This document shows positions 1 to 7,531 of a stretch of 45,849 nt of DNA, piece after piece. Every line of letters starts with the position of its first letter. Within the stretch, counting starts at the first letter, position 1. The notes under the pieces were generated by a model that was given only the letters and a program-made list of their open reading frames with translations, was not told the DNA's origin and made no database searches. This DNA comes from an uncultured Prevotellaceae bacterium (lineage in GTDB: Bacteria; Bacteroidota; Bacteroidia; Bacteroidales; Bacteroidaceae), in the NCBI GenBank assembly GCA_902786665.1, contig CADADN010000026.1, positions 1 to 45,849 on the forward strand, given 5' to 3'. Position numbers and translations under genes: made by a program.

Positions 1-135
1 GATGAATGCCCTTTCTTGTCATTGCAAACACCTAAATACGTGGATTTTTGATGGATTGAGGTCAAAATGTATAGTACAACCTATTGGGAAAGTTTTAATC
101 AATGCTATTTGTCAAAAACGCAAGTGAGTAAGGAT

Positions 136-606
136 ATGTATAAAATGCAGAAGATAGTCGCCATAACCCTCCTTTTGGCCATAAGTATGGCCTCTGCGGC
201 ACAATCTCGCCGTGAACAGAGGAGGGCGAGTGTGGACAGTGTGCTCACCGCCCGTTATTATAAGACACCATACGACACGAACTACGTGGTGCGACCCGGA
301 GGTCGGCTTACCCTGAAGCTCAGACTCAACCAAACAGGCAATACCATCCATGCGAAAGGAACTGTCAATGATATTTACTCGAAGGCAGACCTTCATACGA
401 GCCATAAGACCACCATTGCCGTTGCCGCTATCTATCGGGGACTTGCCATGGGGCTTGCTATCAATCCTGCCAAGTTGAGTGGGTCATATAAAGACTATGA
501 GTTTAACCTCAATTATTACAGTAGTCGACTGAGCCTCGACGCCAGTTATCAACGGTCAACGACCTTGGCTGGCGACATTGAGCATCGTACTTTTCCGTCT
601 CGATGA
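136..606 (+). pseudogene. Truncated DUF4421 family protein (N-terminal half only)
   Basis: The reading frame encodes a signal peptide (hydrophobic stretch ending in SMASAAQS) followed by about 120 residues that match the intact DUF4421 protein at 10974-11984 almost residue for residue: both contain SVDSxLxARYYKTxYDTNYVV, NDIYSKADL and YKDYEFN. The match stops after STTLAGDIE, near base 582. Seven unrelated residues and a stop follow, where about 180 more residues are expected. The full-length protein is predicted to be a secreted or outer-membrane beta-rich protein of unknown function, and this copy lacks half of it. ATG at 136 or 145 is preferred because the signal peptide starts there; an upstream in-frame ATG at 67 adds only non-signal residues. 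The product is probably non-functional. Confidence 0.75.
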
Positions 607-690
607 ACTGGTGGTCGAAGTCAAGGTCATAGGAGTTGCCCGCCACAAGTTGGCCTGTGCTCACGAGACCTCGTCGTCCTTGTTCGCTAT
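583..690 (-). other. Unidentified gene fragment at the DUF4421 break point
   Basis: Directly after the point where the DUF4421 homology stops, the minus strand reads as a short protein-like stretch including LVSTGQLVAGNSYDLDFD and HQFIETEKYD. It has no start or stop of its own that makes sense. It looks like a piece of another gene joined here by a deletion or recombination event. I do not recognise the family. Confidence 0.25.
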
Positions 691-750
691 GCCGCAACAC
701 TGTTGCGGCCAAAAATCCGTGGTACTTGGTTAATCCAAGAATTATACGTT

Positions 751-1263
751 TTAATATTGTCCGCTGAACTGATCCGTTTTCTGATAGGCCAGCCTTTCGT
801 CTCCCGATGCAAGGAGGATGATGCCGCAGTAGGTGAAGCCATGCTTCTTGATGTTGTGCTGCATGATAAGGTTGTCGCGGTGGGTGTCGATGCGGATGTT
901 GCCATCTTTCGAGAAGGCGTATTCCATGATGTCGCGGAACACGTGGTGTACATCGGGGTAACTGGCGATGCGGTGGATGACATGGTAGGGCTGTTCGTCA
1001 TCCACCCAATGGCCGTCGTATATCTTCGCGTATGTCGGTTCGGGTGAGGCAAGGAATGCGAAGTAGGCCACCACGCACCCTTCCTCTACTATGACAAAGC
1101 CGCCGCCTCTCTCCATGTCTGAAGTGATGATTTCCTCAGAGGGGTAGCCGTCGCCCCATTGGTGCTGGTTGCCAGTTGCGCGCATGGTCTGCCTGGCGGC
1201 ATCCATGACCTTCATGATGTCGGCCATGTCGGCTTGTGTCGCATGTCTGATGATTCTATTCAT
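751..1263 (-). CDS. GNAT family N-acetyltransferase
   Basis: This 170-residue protein has the normal length of a single GNAT domain, which transfers an acetyl group from acetyl-CoA to an amine. It begins with IIRHATQADMADIMKVMDAAR (first strand and helix of the fold). It continues through GGGFVIVEEGCVVAYFAF (central beta strands) and ends with RIDTHRDNLIMQHNIKKHGF, the typical C-terminal signature in which Asn and His-Gly-Phe line the cofactor pocket. The usual R/QxxGxG/A pyrophosphate loop is not clear, so the subfamily and substrate are unknown. The start ATG overlaps the stop of a 43-codon upstream gene (ATGA), which implies translational coupling. A 24-codon copy of the beginning of this gene lies at 10802-10874. 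Confidence 0.85.
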   Translation of the reverse strand: MNRIIRHATQADMADIMKVMDAARQTMRATGNQHQWGDGYPSEEIITSDMERGGGFVIVEEGCVVAYFAFLASPEPTYAKIYDGHWVDDEQPYHVIHRIASYPDVHHVFRDIMEYAFSKDGNIRIDTHRDNLIMQHNIKKHGFTYCGIILLASGDERLAYQKTDQFSGQY

Positions 1264-1391
1264 ATGCCAAGGGAAAAGATGTGGAATGAATGCTCTCGTT
1301 TTGACTTGTATTTATGGAAATAAATCTCTCCAATAGCAAAACCTGTGGCCAATTCCTTGTCGAAAGGTTGTATGTTCAGGTTGTCGCTCAT
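1260..1391 (-). CDS. Small hypothetical protein, 43 residues, coupled to the acetyltransferase
   Basis: An uninterrupted minus-strand frame runs from ATG at 1391 to TGA at 1260-1262 and encodes a protein beginning MSDNLNIQPFDKELATGFAI and ending FSLGI. Its stop overlaps the acetyltransferase start in an ATGA arrangement. It lies 27 bases downstream of the Fic gene stop, so the order Fic, small gene, acetyltransferase fits a single transcript. I do not recognise a family. It could be a genuine small protein or the surviving start of a longer gene later fused to the acetyltransferase start. The tight coupling is the main argument that it is translated. Confidence 0.45.
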   Translation of the reverse strand: MSDNLNIQPFDKELATGFAIGEIYFHKYKSKREHSFHIFSLGI

Positions 1392-1418
1392 ATTGTGATG
1401 AATAAAAGTGTGTTCTAT

Positions 1419-2429
1419 TTATTCTGTATCAAAGGTTACTTTCCAATAACCGGTCTTGTTGCTTCCCACACGCACGATGAGACCTAATGTCTTCAGTTTG
1501 GAGATGTGCTTGTATATCTGCCTTTCCTTCAATGCAAGTTTTTCGCACATCTCATTGACAGTGGTTTTGGGATTTTGGCGGATGATATTGAAAACAGACC
1601 ACGCAGAATCTGAAACCTCAGGGAATTTATCCTGCACTTTATCCTGCACTTTATCCTGCACCTCTTCCTCCTGCGGTTGGTAATGGAGCATGGTGTCCAA
1701 AAGGCATTCCAGCATGAACTCCACAAACACGGTGCTTTCACCTGCGGCATCGCATAGGGCTATTGCGTTGTAATACTCCTGCTGATGGTCTTTGACGATT
1801 GTCTCCACAGGGAGCCATGCAAAGATACCCTTCCAACGTGAGAGCAGCATGGTCTGCCAAAAACGCCCCATGCGTCCGTTGCCATCAATAAAGGGGTGTA
1901 TGAATTCAAATTCGTAGTGGAAAACACAGGAATGAATCAGAGGGTGGGCATCGGTGGTGCTCACCCAATGGAAGAGGTCGCTCATCAGTTGGGGCACTCT
2001 GCTGGCAGGGGGTGCCGTGTGGATGATGCGTTGGCCATTGCTCACGCCCACGCCTTCTTGTCGATAATTGCCAGCACCTCGCACCAGGTTGTTCATCATC
2101 AACCCATGAGCGCGCAAAAGATCCTTTTCTTTGAAAGCATCCAACTGGGGCATGAGACGATAGGCTTCAATGGCGTTCTTCACCTCCTGTATTTCGTCGG
2201 GAGGCCCCAACACCCGCTTGCCGTCGATGATATCGGTCACCTGCTGCAGCGACAGACTGTTGTGCTCGATGGCCAATGAGGAGTGGATGGTTTTTATTTG
2301 GTTTTTCTTGCGTAGCAAAGGCGACGGGACGTTCTCCCCCAATTGCATGGTGATGATGCCCACTTGCTCTGAGATTTCTGAGAGCAACCGCATCATTTTG
2401 TCCGTTATCTTATAGGGTGGGATGTACAT
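1419..2429 (-). CDS. Fic domain protein (putative AMP transferase) with winged-helix C terminus
   Basis: Fic proteins usually transfer AMP from ATP to a hydroxyl side chain of a target protein. The catalytic signature HPFIDGNGRMGRFW is complete at about residues 178-191, with the His base and the Gly-Asn-Gly-Arg phosphate loop. Near the N terminus, HSSLAIEHNSLSLQQV (about 49-64) occupies the place of the self-inhibitory helix. Its glutamate is present, but the residue after it is His instead of the usual Gly/Asn. The last 60 residues form a winged helix (NEMCEKLALKERQIYKHISKLK), suggesting DNA binding or autoregulation. A tandem VQDK repeat links the two domains. The gene follows an HsdS remnant, a neighbourhood seen in other Bacteroidales. 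Length (336) is normal for Fic/winged-helix fusions. The target is unknown. Confidence 0.9.
   Translation of the reverse strand: MYIPPYKITDKMMRLLSEISEQVGIITMQLGENVPSPLLRKKNQIKTIHSSLAIEHNSLSLQQVTDIIDGKRVLGPPDEIQEVKNAIEAYRLMPQLDAFKEKDLLRAHGLMMNNLVRGAGNYRQEGVGVSNGQRIIHTAPPASRVPQLMSDLFHWVSTTDAHPLIHSCVFHYEFEFIHPFIDGNGRMGRFWQTMLLSRWKGIFAWLPVETIVKDHQQEYYNAIALCDAAGESTVFVEFMLECLLDTMLHYQPQEEEVQDKVQDKVQDKFPEVSDSAWSVFNIIRQNPKTTVNEMCEKLALKERQIYKHISKLKTLGLIVRVGSNKTGYWKVTFDTE
1626..1661. repeat. 12-base tandem repeat, three perfect copies, inside the Fic gene
   Basis: The unit tttatcctgcac occurs three times without mismatch and encodes VQDK three times in the linker between the Fic and winged-helix domains. 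The unit length is a multiple of three, so copy-number changes would lengthen or shorten the linker without breaking the frame. Confidence 0.95.
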
Positions 2430-2443
2430 GGCTGATGAATGGC

Positions 2444-2677
2444 TTAGACAAACATTTTGTCGAGACAGGCGGACTTGATATGCTTCAGTTTCTCAAGACG
2501 CTGCTCCTGGAGGGAGATTTGAGTGTTGAGGGTAGAGAAGAAGGAAGCGGTTTTTTGCTGCTCTTCGCAACACGGGAAAAGAAACGGCATTTCAGAAAAC
2601 TCTCCGAAGCTAATTGAACGTCCATCTCGAATGGCATAGGTAATGGTCTCTAATCTTCTCACAAACGTTTTGGACAT
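2444..2677 (-). pseudogene. hsdS: C-terminal remnant of a type I restriction-modification specificity subunit (HsdS)
   Basis: The 77 codons resemble the end of an HsdS target-recognition subunit: SFGEFSEMPFLFPCCEEQQK, then a helical segment LNTQISLQEQRLEKLKHIKS and the usual ending LDKMFV. HsdS proteins are about 400 residues long, so more than 80 percent is missing, including both target-recognition domains. No hsdM or hsdR is present in the window. The fragment lies 14 bases before the Fic start and 61 bases after the DUF6339-like gene. It cannot act as a specificity subunit and most likely marks replacement of an old restriction locus by the present island. Confidence 0.7.
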
Positions 2678-2738
2678 AAATATGATTTGGTTGTTTTTGT
2701 TTTCTTCGTTTTTCCAATGGTTTGGCTATTTCTATTTG

Positions 2739-3512
2739 TTACATAATGTCGTTATATAAACTCTCATCACTTTGATGTTTCAATTTGGTAATTGACAACA
2801 TCTTATCTTTCAATGAAGAGCAGACATCATAAAAGAAATCTCTCTTCATATACGCAAGTTGCTTAACTGCTCCAAGTCGGTTGAAATATTTGGAGATAAA
2901 ACGCCCTCGATACTCAAAAGCATTAGCCATAATTTCAGGGTTGTCTTTCAAGAAAGAGAGAATCCCTATCATTGCTTCGCGATGGCGAATCAACATATAT
3001 GAACCAAAGTGAATGACCCGCATACTATAGTTCTTAAACAACACTTCGGTAAGTTCATATTTATTATCTTGAGTCTCATCAATGGTGTTATATACACTCC
3101 ACCACATGGAAGCAATCGCATTACGAAGTACACCATTTGTGCCCAAGAACCAATGGTCCAAGATATAATTTGCACTGCAATTAGGCTCCTTTACTTTTGG
3201 CCAGCGTTTCTGTGCGTATGAGAAAAGGTCCACATGGGTGAGGTAAGCCCAGAAGGCTTCATTGGAAGCGAGGAGTGGCGAAATTATTTCATAGGCTTCG
3301 TAAATGGCAATGGCAGATTGCAAATCATCCTCCCATATCATATCTAGTTTTTCAGCCAATCCTTCAGGAGCATACACATTTGCAAGACGTTTTATTTGTG
3401 TTGCATCCACTTCGAAATTGTCAGCTCCATATAAAGGAATGGCAACTTCGGACTTAACGGCATCCCGCAATGTCTTCACATATCCTTCCTTGAAAGTTTT
3501 TTGTAGTTGCAT
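2739..3512 (-). CDS. DUF6339-like protein of the putative defence cluster
   Basis: This 257-residue soluble protein has no signal peptide or membrane segment. Recognisable features are FWAYLTHVDLFSYAQKRWP (about residues 87-105), an ILDHWFL segment and a helical C-terminal half. I tentatively place it in DUF6339, a family of unknown function often found beside ATPases and methyltransferases of restriction-like loci; this assignment is from memory of the motif and is not certain. It starts 2 bases after the stop of the 281-residue protein, so it is almost certainly cotranslated as the last gene of the cluster. No nuclease or nucleotide-binding motif is visible. Its biochemical role is unknown. 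Confidence 0.6.
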   Translation of the reverse strand: MQLQKTFKEGYVKTLRDAVKSEVAIPLYGADNFEVDATQIKRLANVYAPEGLAEKLDMIWEDDLQSAIAIYEAYEIISPLLASNEAFWAYLTHVDLFSYAQKRWPKVKEPNCSANYILDHWFLGTNGVLRNAIASMWWSVYNTIDETQDNKYELTEVLFKNYSMRVIHFGSYMLIRHREAMIGILSFLKDNPEIMANAFEYRGRFISKYFNRLGAVKQLAYMKRDFFYDVCSSLKDKMLSITKLKHQSDESLYNDIM

Positions 3513-3514
3513 GT

Positions 3515-4360
3515 CTACTCCTCCGATTGGTTTGGTGATGAAATAATAATCTTGTTAAACAGTCGCGCATAAGGGTCTTTTAGCAATCGCTGTGCCAAGC
3601 CTGGAATTTTGGAAGGTTCCTTTAATTCGGCCCGGGAGAACCCTGACTCAGTATCGATGCGATAATATATGGTTTTTGCCCAGGTTGTCTGTTCGTGCTC
3701 TTCGATGTTCATTAAAGCATAGGTTAGAGCATTCAATACTAAAGATGAGTGTATGATTTCTGCAGCTCCTTTAACGAGAGGATTGCAATAGAGTTGGTAA
3801 TGAGTTGAAGGCAACAGAATCTCTATTTTGTTGCCAGAGATATCAAAGAATACTTCATCGTGCAAGTTGCTTTCACGTATCTGCATAAATGATCCTGCTG
3901 CTTGTAGTTTGTCATAACGAATGTCAGCATCGTAATGGAATTGTGGGAATGCAACGAGGATGTCTCCAGGTTTCATATCAAAACTAGAACCCTCATAGTC
4001 TGAATTGAATCCTTTGTTGGAATAATCGCAAATGAGTTTCTTAACCGACACGAAGCAATTGAAATTGATACGTCCGTTTACTGCATTACGGGGAATGACA
4101 ATGGTGAAGTGTGGTTCACTCTCCACTTGGCAATGGCGCATCATCGTACGGGCACAATCATATTCACATGTGTATTCTGCCTTTTGCCGTTCTATGAGAC
4201 TCTGAATGTCGGCATTATTGAATTTCAGTCGAATGTCGAAAGTGTAGTTCCTTGTATCGGCTGTCAATTCGAACTTCACCGCATCTTCCGGCAACATTGG
4301 CAATATGTCATCGCTTAAGCCAAGTACGGGATAGGGTAATGATATGTTATTTAAGTTCAT
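3515..4360 (-). CDS. Hypothetical protein of the putative defence cluster (281 residues)
   Basis: I do not recognise a named domain. The protein starts MNLNNISLPYPVLGLSDDI, is predicted to be soluble and looks beta-rich in its first 170 residues (alternating strands such as HFTIVIPRNAV and GDILVAFPQF). It is more helical toward the end (IIHSSLVLNALTYALMNIEEHE). Its start lies inside the end of the GHKL ATPase gene with a 14-base overlap, and its stop is 2 bases from the next gene. It therefore appears to be made in stoichiometry with both neighbours and may be a structural or sensing partner of the ATPase. ATG at 4360 gives the only reasonable start. Confidence 0.6.
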   Translation of the reverse strand: MNLNNISLPYPVLGLSDDILPMLPEDAVKFELTADTRNYTFDIRLKFNNADIQSLIERQKAEYTCEYDCARTMMRHCQVESEPHFTIVIPRNAVNGRINFNCFVSVKKLICDYSNKGFNSDYEGSSFDMKPGDILVAFPQFHYDADIRYDKLQAAGSFMQIRESNLHDEVFFDISGNKIEILLPSTHYQLYCNPLVKGAAEIIHSSLVLNALTYALMNIEEHEQTTWAKTIYYRIDTESGFSRAELKEPSKIPGLAQRLLKDPYARLFNKIIISSPNQSEE

Positions 4361-6320
4361 ACGCGTCTAATTTTACTGCATGTCTCATATTGTCGGCAAA
4401 TTTGATTTCTAGCACATTCTTGCCTTTGGAAATGTGAAGACCGGAAATAGTATTGGCCTCTATTATACCACCTAGTGAGCAACTTCGGATGGCGACAATA
4501 TCATCTGTTTGCTCTCCTCCTATAACTAAATCTATACGCCCATTTTGTATCTCGTAGTCAGAATGAATGATGATGTTGTGTACCGTCTGTCCATTTTCCA
4601 TTTGGGCGAAAACACGGTATCTTACAGGCACTTCTGTTAGCATTTTTCCTTGAAAGCCTTCTTGAGATGGCTCAAAGTGACCTTCTATTCTTTTAGATGA
4701 CAACCCACCGCCACCATGATTTTTCTTTTTTCTTGTTCCATGTCCACTAAGATGTCCACCTTCCCTGTTACGTTTTTGGTTTTCTTCTGTAGGGTCGGTA
4801 ATCATAACTTTTCCAACGGCTGGTTTTTTCGAAGTATGAATTTGTTCTGTGTCGTTTATCTTGGTAGTTAGTGAGTTGCCTTCCTCGTCTCGTTGATCCA
4901 CGACTTCACCTATTAATGATTCATTGACATATTCATCATCGTCATCTACAGCTGTGGGGATGTAAAGGAATTCTTCAAGACCTTGGATTTGTTGCACTTC
5001 ACTTCCAAGATTGGAAAACATCTGCTCCATCACTTTGATAATAAAATTATCGATTTCCTCTATTGCCTCCCTTCCTTTCGCTACAATTTTGCCATTTTCT
5101 CTCCAGTTGGATGAAGACCATTCATTATGTGCTGGATTCTCCATCTTTCTCAGAATCTCATTTCCGGATCGGTCTTCACATACAAAAACGCCATAAAAGC
5201 CATTGGAACTCTGAGTCCTACGGGCTTTGACCAACATCAAAGGACGACGCATATAAAGAATTTTGTCCGTCGCTTTCTTGTTTTTTAGTGCGTAGAAACA
5301 CACTTTGCCAATAGTGGGGAGCGTGTCTTCAATAACTATATGACGAGCGTCAGAATTGCTATAATGAACGGCATCCCAATATGGACGAGGATTGTAATAT
5401 TTCTCCCGACGTGTGTTGTCTTGCTCCTCTGGATAATATTTTTCCATCAATGTAGGCAGAGTCTCATAGTTAATCTCAATATCGTCAACTTTTACTACAA
5501 GTTTGTTGCACTCAATAGCCATCCAAAAATTACGGATGACAGCCTCAACCATTTCAGAATAGATGACATCTTTATCCGAAGCATCTATTCCTAAAATATA
5601 AATGTCGGTACCTGCCTCATTACGCTGGAAACGTGTTGGAATATTTTGGGGATTAGTAACTGGCTCTCCATCGTTATTGTCGTAATATCCAACAGATACT
5701 CGTAAGTCTAGATTGTTATCCATCTCGTGTGTACAAAGAGAAGATACACCCTCAAAGAAATGTCGACCATCCTCCGTTTGTGTGGAAACAAATATGGTGC
5801 GTAAGGGTGATATATAAAAATATGCAGCTTTACCGAAGCCGAAAGAACCACCGGCTGATGCATCATTTTTAGATGAAACACCTGCAGCTCGAACAAAAGC
5901 ATAGAACGGCTGAGAGGTGTCTCCCTTGATGTATTCCATTCCTATGGTATTGTAGTCTGAAACTTTAATGTAATACAAGTTGTCTTTTTCACCTAATGAA
6001 TTGAGGTAGTCTAGCATCGGCTGGTATGTCACCTTCGCGTCATCATTGGACGGGTAATGTTTCATACAACCTAGAATGTGTTTCTTCAGTTCAAAGAAAT
6101 TGGGATATTCCCGAGCACGAATCCTACTGATTGAAAATTCCATCCGAACAGGTTGAGAAGTATCCAATGGAACATCTAGGGAGTTCTGAATGGACTCTCG
6201 AATCAAGGAAGCATAAGGTGTCTTCTTGAAGTTATCTTGCATCGGGTCATTAGGCCCATCTTCACGCCCGCCAAGCTGTTTGGCGAAATGCCATTTACAA
6301 TTCAGTTCAAGGGTGTTCAT
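4347..6320 (-). CDS. GHKL-type (Hsp90/MutL/histidine-kinase fold) ATPase of the putative defence cluster
   Basis: The N-terminal 200 residues carry the GHKL ATP-binding fold. The N box is RESIQNSLD at about 41-49 with the Mg-binding Asn. A degenerate G1 box SDYNTIGM lies at about 121-128, and the glycine-rich lid GGSFGFGKAA at about 157-166. The conserved lead-in GGREDGPNDPM (17-27) supports the chosen start. The 400 residues beyond have no named domain that I recognise. They include an acidic, Lys-rich linker around residues 500-550 and a beta-rich end. Related GHKL ATPases occur in restriction-modification-like loci alongside methylases, helicases and nucleases (Iyer and Aravind described MutL/MORC-type examples). 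No such partner is present here. The gene overlaps the next one by 14 bases. It is likely a conformational switch driven by ATP; the target is unknown. Confidence 0.8.
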   Translation of the reverse strand: MNTLELNCKWHFAKQLGGREDGPNDPMQDNFKKTPYASLIRESIQNSLDVPLDTSQPVRMEFSISRIRAREYPNFFELKKHILGCMKHYPSNDDAKVTYQPMLDYLNSLGEKDNLYYIKVSDYNTIGMEYIKGDTSQPFYAFVRAAGVSSKNDASAGGSFGFGKAAYFYISPLRTIFVSTQTEDGRHFFEGVSSLCTHEMDNNLDLRVSVGYYDNNDGEPVTNPQNIPTRFQRNEAGTDIYILGIDASDKDVIYSEMVEAVIRNFWMAIECNKLVVKVDDIEINYETLPTLMEKYYPEEQDNTRREKYYNPRPYWDAVHYSNSDARHIVIEDTLPTIGKVCFYALKNKKATDKILYMRRPLMLVKARRTQSSNGFYGVFVCEDRSGNEILRKMENPAHNEWSSSNWRENGKIVAKGREAIEEIDNFIIKVMEQMFSNLGSEVQQIQGLEEFLYIPTAVDDDDEYVNESLIGEVVDQRDEEGNSLTTKINDTEQIHTSKKPAVGKVMITDPTEENQKRNREGGHLSGHGTRKKKNHGGGGLSSKRIEGHFEPSQEGFQGKMLTEVPVRYRVFAQMENGQTVHNIIIHSDYEIQNGRIDLVIGGEQTDDIVAIRSCSLGGIIEANTISGLHISKGKNVLEIKFADNMRHAVKLDAYELK

Positions 6321-6406
6321 TATTATTTTATTCTGATTAAAACAATTGAATTTCCTATTAGTACTACATTATTTTAAAGTTTTCTTTCCCATAAGAATTT
6401 CTTTTC

Positions 6407-7522
6407 TTAAGTACTTTGGGTCAATAATCTATTTTGTTTTTCACCGATTACAAAAGAAGGAAAAGAATCATTCATTTTACTTTCGTCAAACATTGATGTG
6501 TTATTGAATACCTTAATTGCGTCAGAAATTAAGTTTGAATACGCTTTTCTTGACCATATTGTATAGAAATTTAGAAAAGGGTTAAAAAAACTAATTGTTG
6601 TCGTTTTTTGAGATTTCCCTTTTTTGAAAAGGTCGAAACCACCACCACAGCCAATATATAAATTGTTTGTAATTATAGTTCGATCATGGAATTTATCTTT
6701 TGAACATTTTATTATAGAAATAGTGAAATGTAAACCTGGTCTGATTTTACATAAAATATTGTGAACTAATTCAAGTCGGCTTTTGCTGTTATATGGAATA
6801 CCGCGGTCATTACAAAGAGTTGTAAATATTGCTATATGAAAATGTATTCTCCCATCTATTTTTTGGGGAATCAATACATCAAAAATACTTGTTAAGTTCT
6901 CTTCAATTTTATCGGTCTCATTAAGAATGTAATTATCAACAATGACAAGAGAATTGCAAGGAATCATATTTTTCATTTCCAAGCATTTATTCCAGCAACT
7001 CACTTCATCTTTCCGAAGGGCGACACCTTGGTCAAAAATGAGAGGCTTAAAATTATTCATGTTTTCAGTATTGATAACAATAACGCCATAATCTTCCATT
7101 ACTTTTTTGCAAATTTCTTTCGACTCACATGAGAAGAATAAAGAATTAAGATAACTATCATTTAAGAGTGAGTCATCAAAATGCACTTTTGATGCATTGT
7201 GATGTAAATGGAGTTCGTTATTCTGCTGTTTCAAGTCGATTTCGCGAACCAGTTTTTCGAAATCAGTCAATTGTGGGTCTTTACCTTTCCGAGCCGCTTT
7301 CTTTCGTTTATTATCGATTTCAGACAGAAAAGAATCATAGAAATCTTTGGATACATTTAGAAACAATTTTACATCACTACTTAAGAGTAGTTCTTTAATA
7401 CAAATTGCTACCTCATTATTGCCTAGAAACGAATTATCAAAGTTAGGATAATCTCCTAACTTTGACATTAATGATTCTAGGAATTCCCAATCGCAGTATA
7501 CGTTTTTACGATATCGTTCCAT
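6407..7522 (-). CDS. Putative effector with HDR motif, partner of the AAA ATPase
   Basis: This 371-residue soluble protein is encoded 9 bases downstream of the AAA ATPase and is very AT-rich. The only motif I can point to is KFHDRTIITNNLYIGCGGGFDLF-like at about 278-299, with HDR at 279-281. This His-Asp-Arg/TNN/GxGFDLF pattern recalls the C-terminal active-site half of phospholipase D-like nucleases and unnamed proteins paired with defence ATPases. A second region, SLVIVDNYIL (191-200), resembles an acidic strand end. A basic stretch NKRKKAARKGK (71-81) might bind nucleic acid. The gene pair layout (ATPase sensor followed by effector) is common in abortive-infection systems. The function is an inference, and catalysis is not demonstrated by the motif alone. 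Confidence 0.5.
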   Translation of the reverse strand: MERYRKNVYCDWEFLESLMSKLGDYPNFDNSFLGNNEVAICIKELLLSSDVKLFLNVSKDFYDSFLSEIDNKRKKAARKGKDPQLTDFEKLVREIDLKQQNNELHLHHNASKVHFDDSLLNDSYLNSLFFSCESKEICKKVMEDYGVIVINTENMNNFKPLIFDQGVALRKDEVSCWNKCLEMKNMIPCNSLVIVDNYILNETDKIEENLTSIFDVLIPQKIDGRIHFHIAIFTTLCNDRGIPYNSKSRLELVHNILCKIRPGLHFTISIIKCSKDKFHDRTIITNNLYIGCGGGFDLFKKGKSQKTTTISFFNPFLNFYTIWSRKAYSNLISDAIKVFNNTSMFDESKMNDSFPSFVIGEKQNRLLTQST

Positions 7523-7531
7523 AACTTTCTC

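Noticed and set aside
703-1047. Plus-strand frame opposite the acetyltransferase
   Set aside because: Shadow of the acetyltransferase gene, which has clear GNAT features on the other strand.
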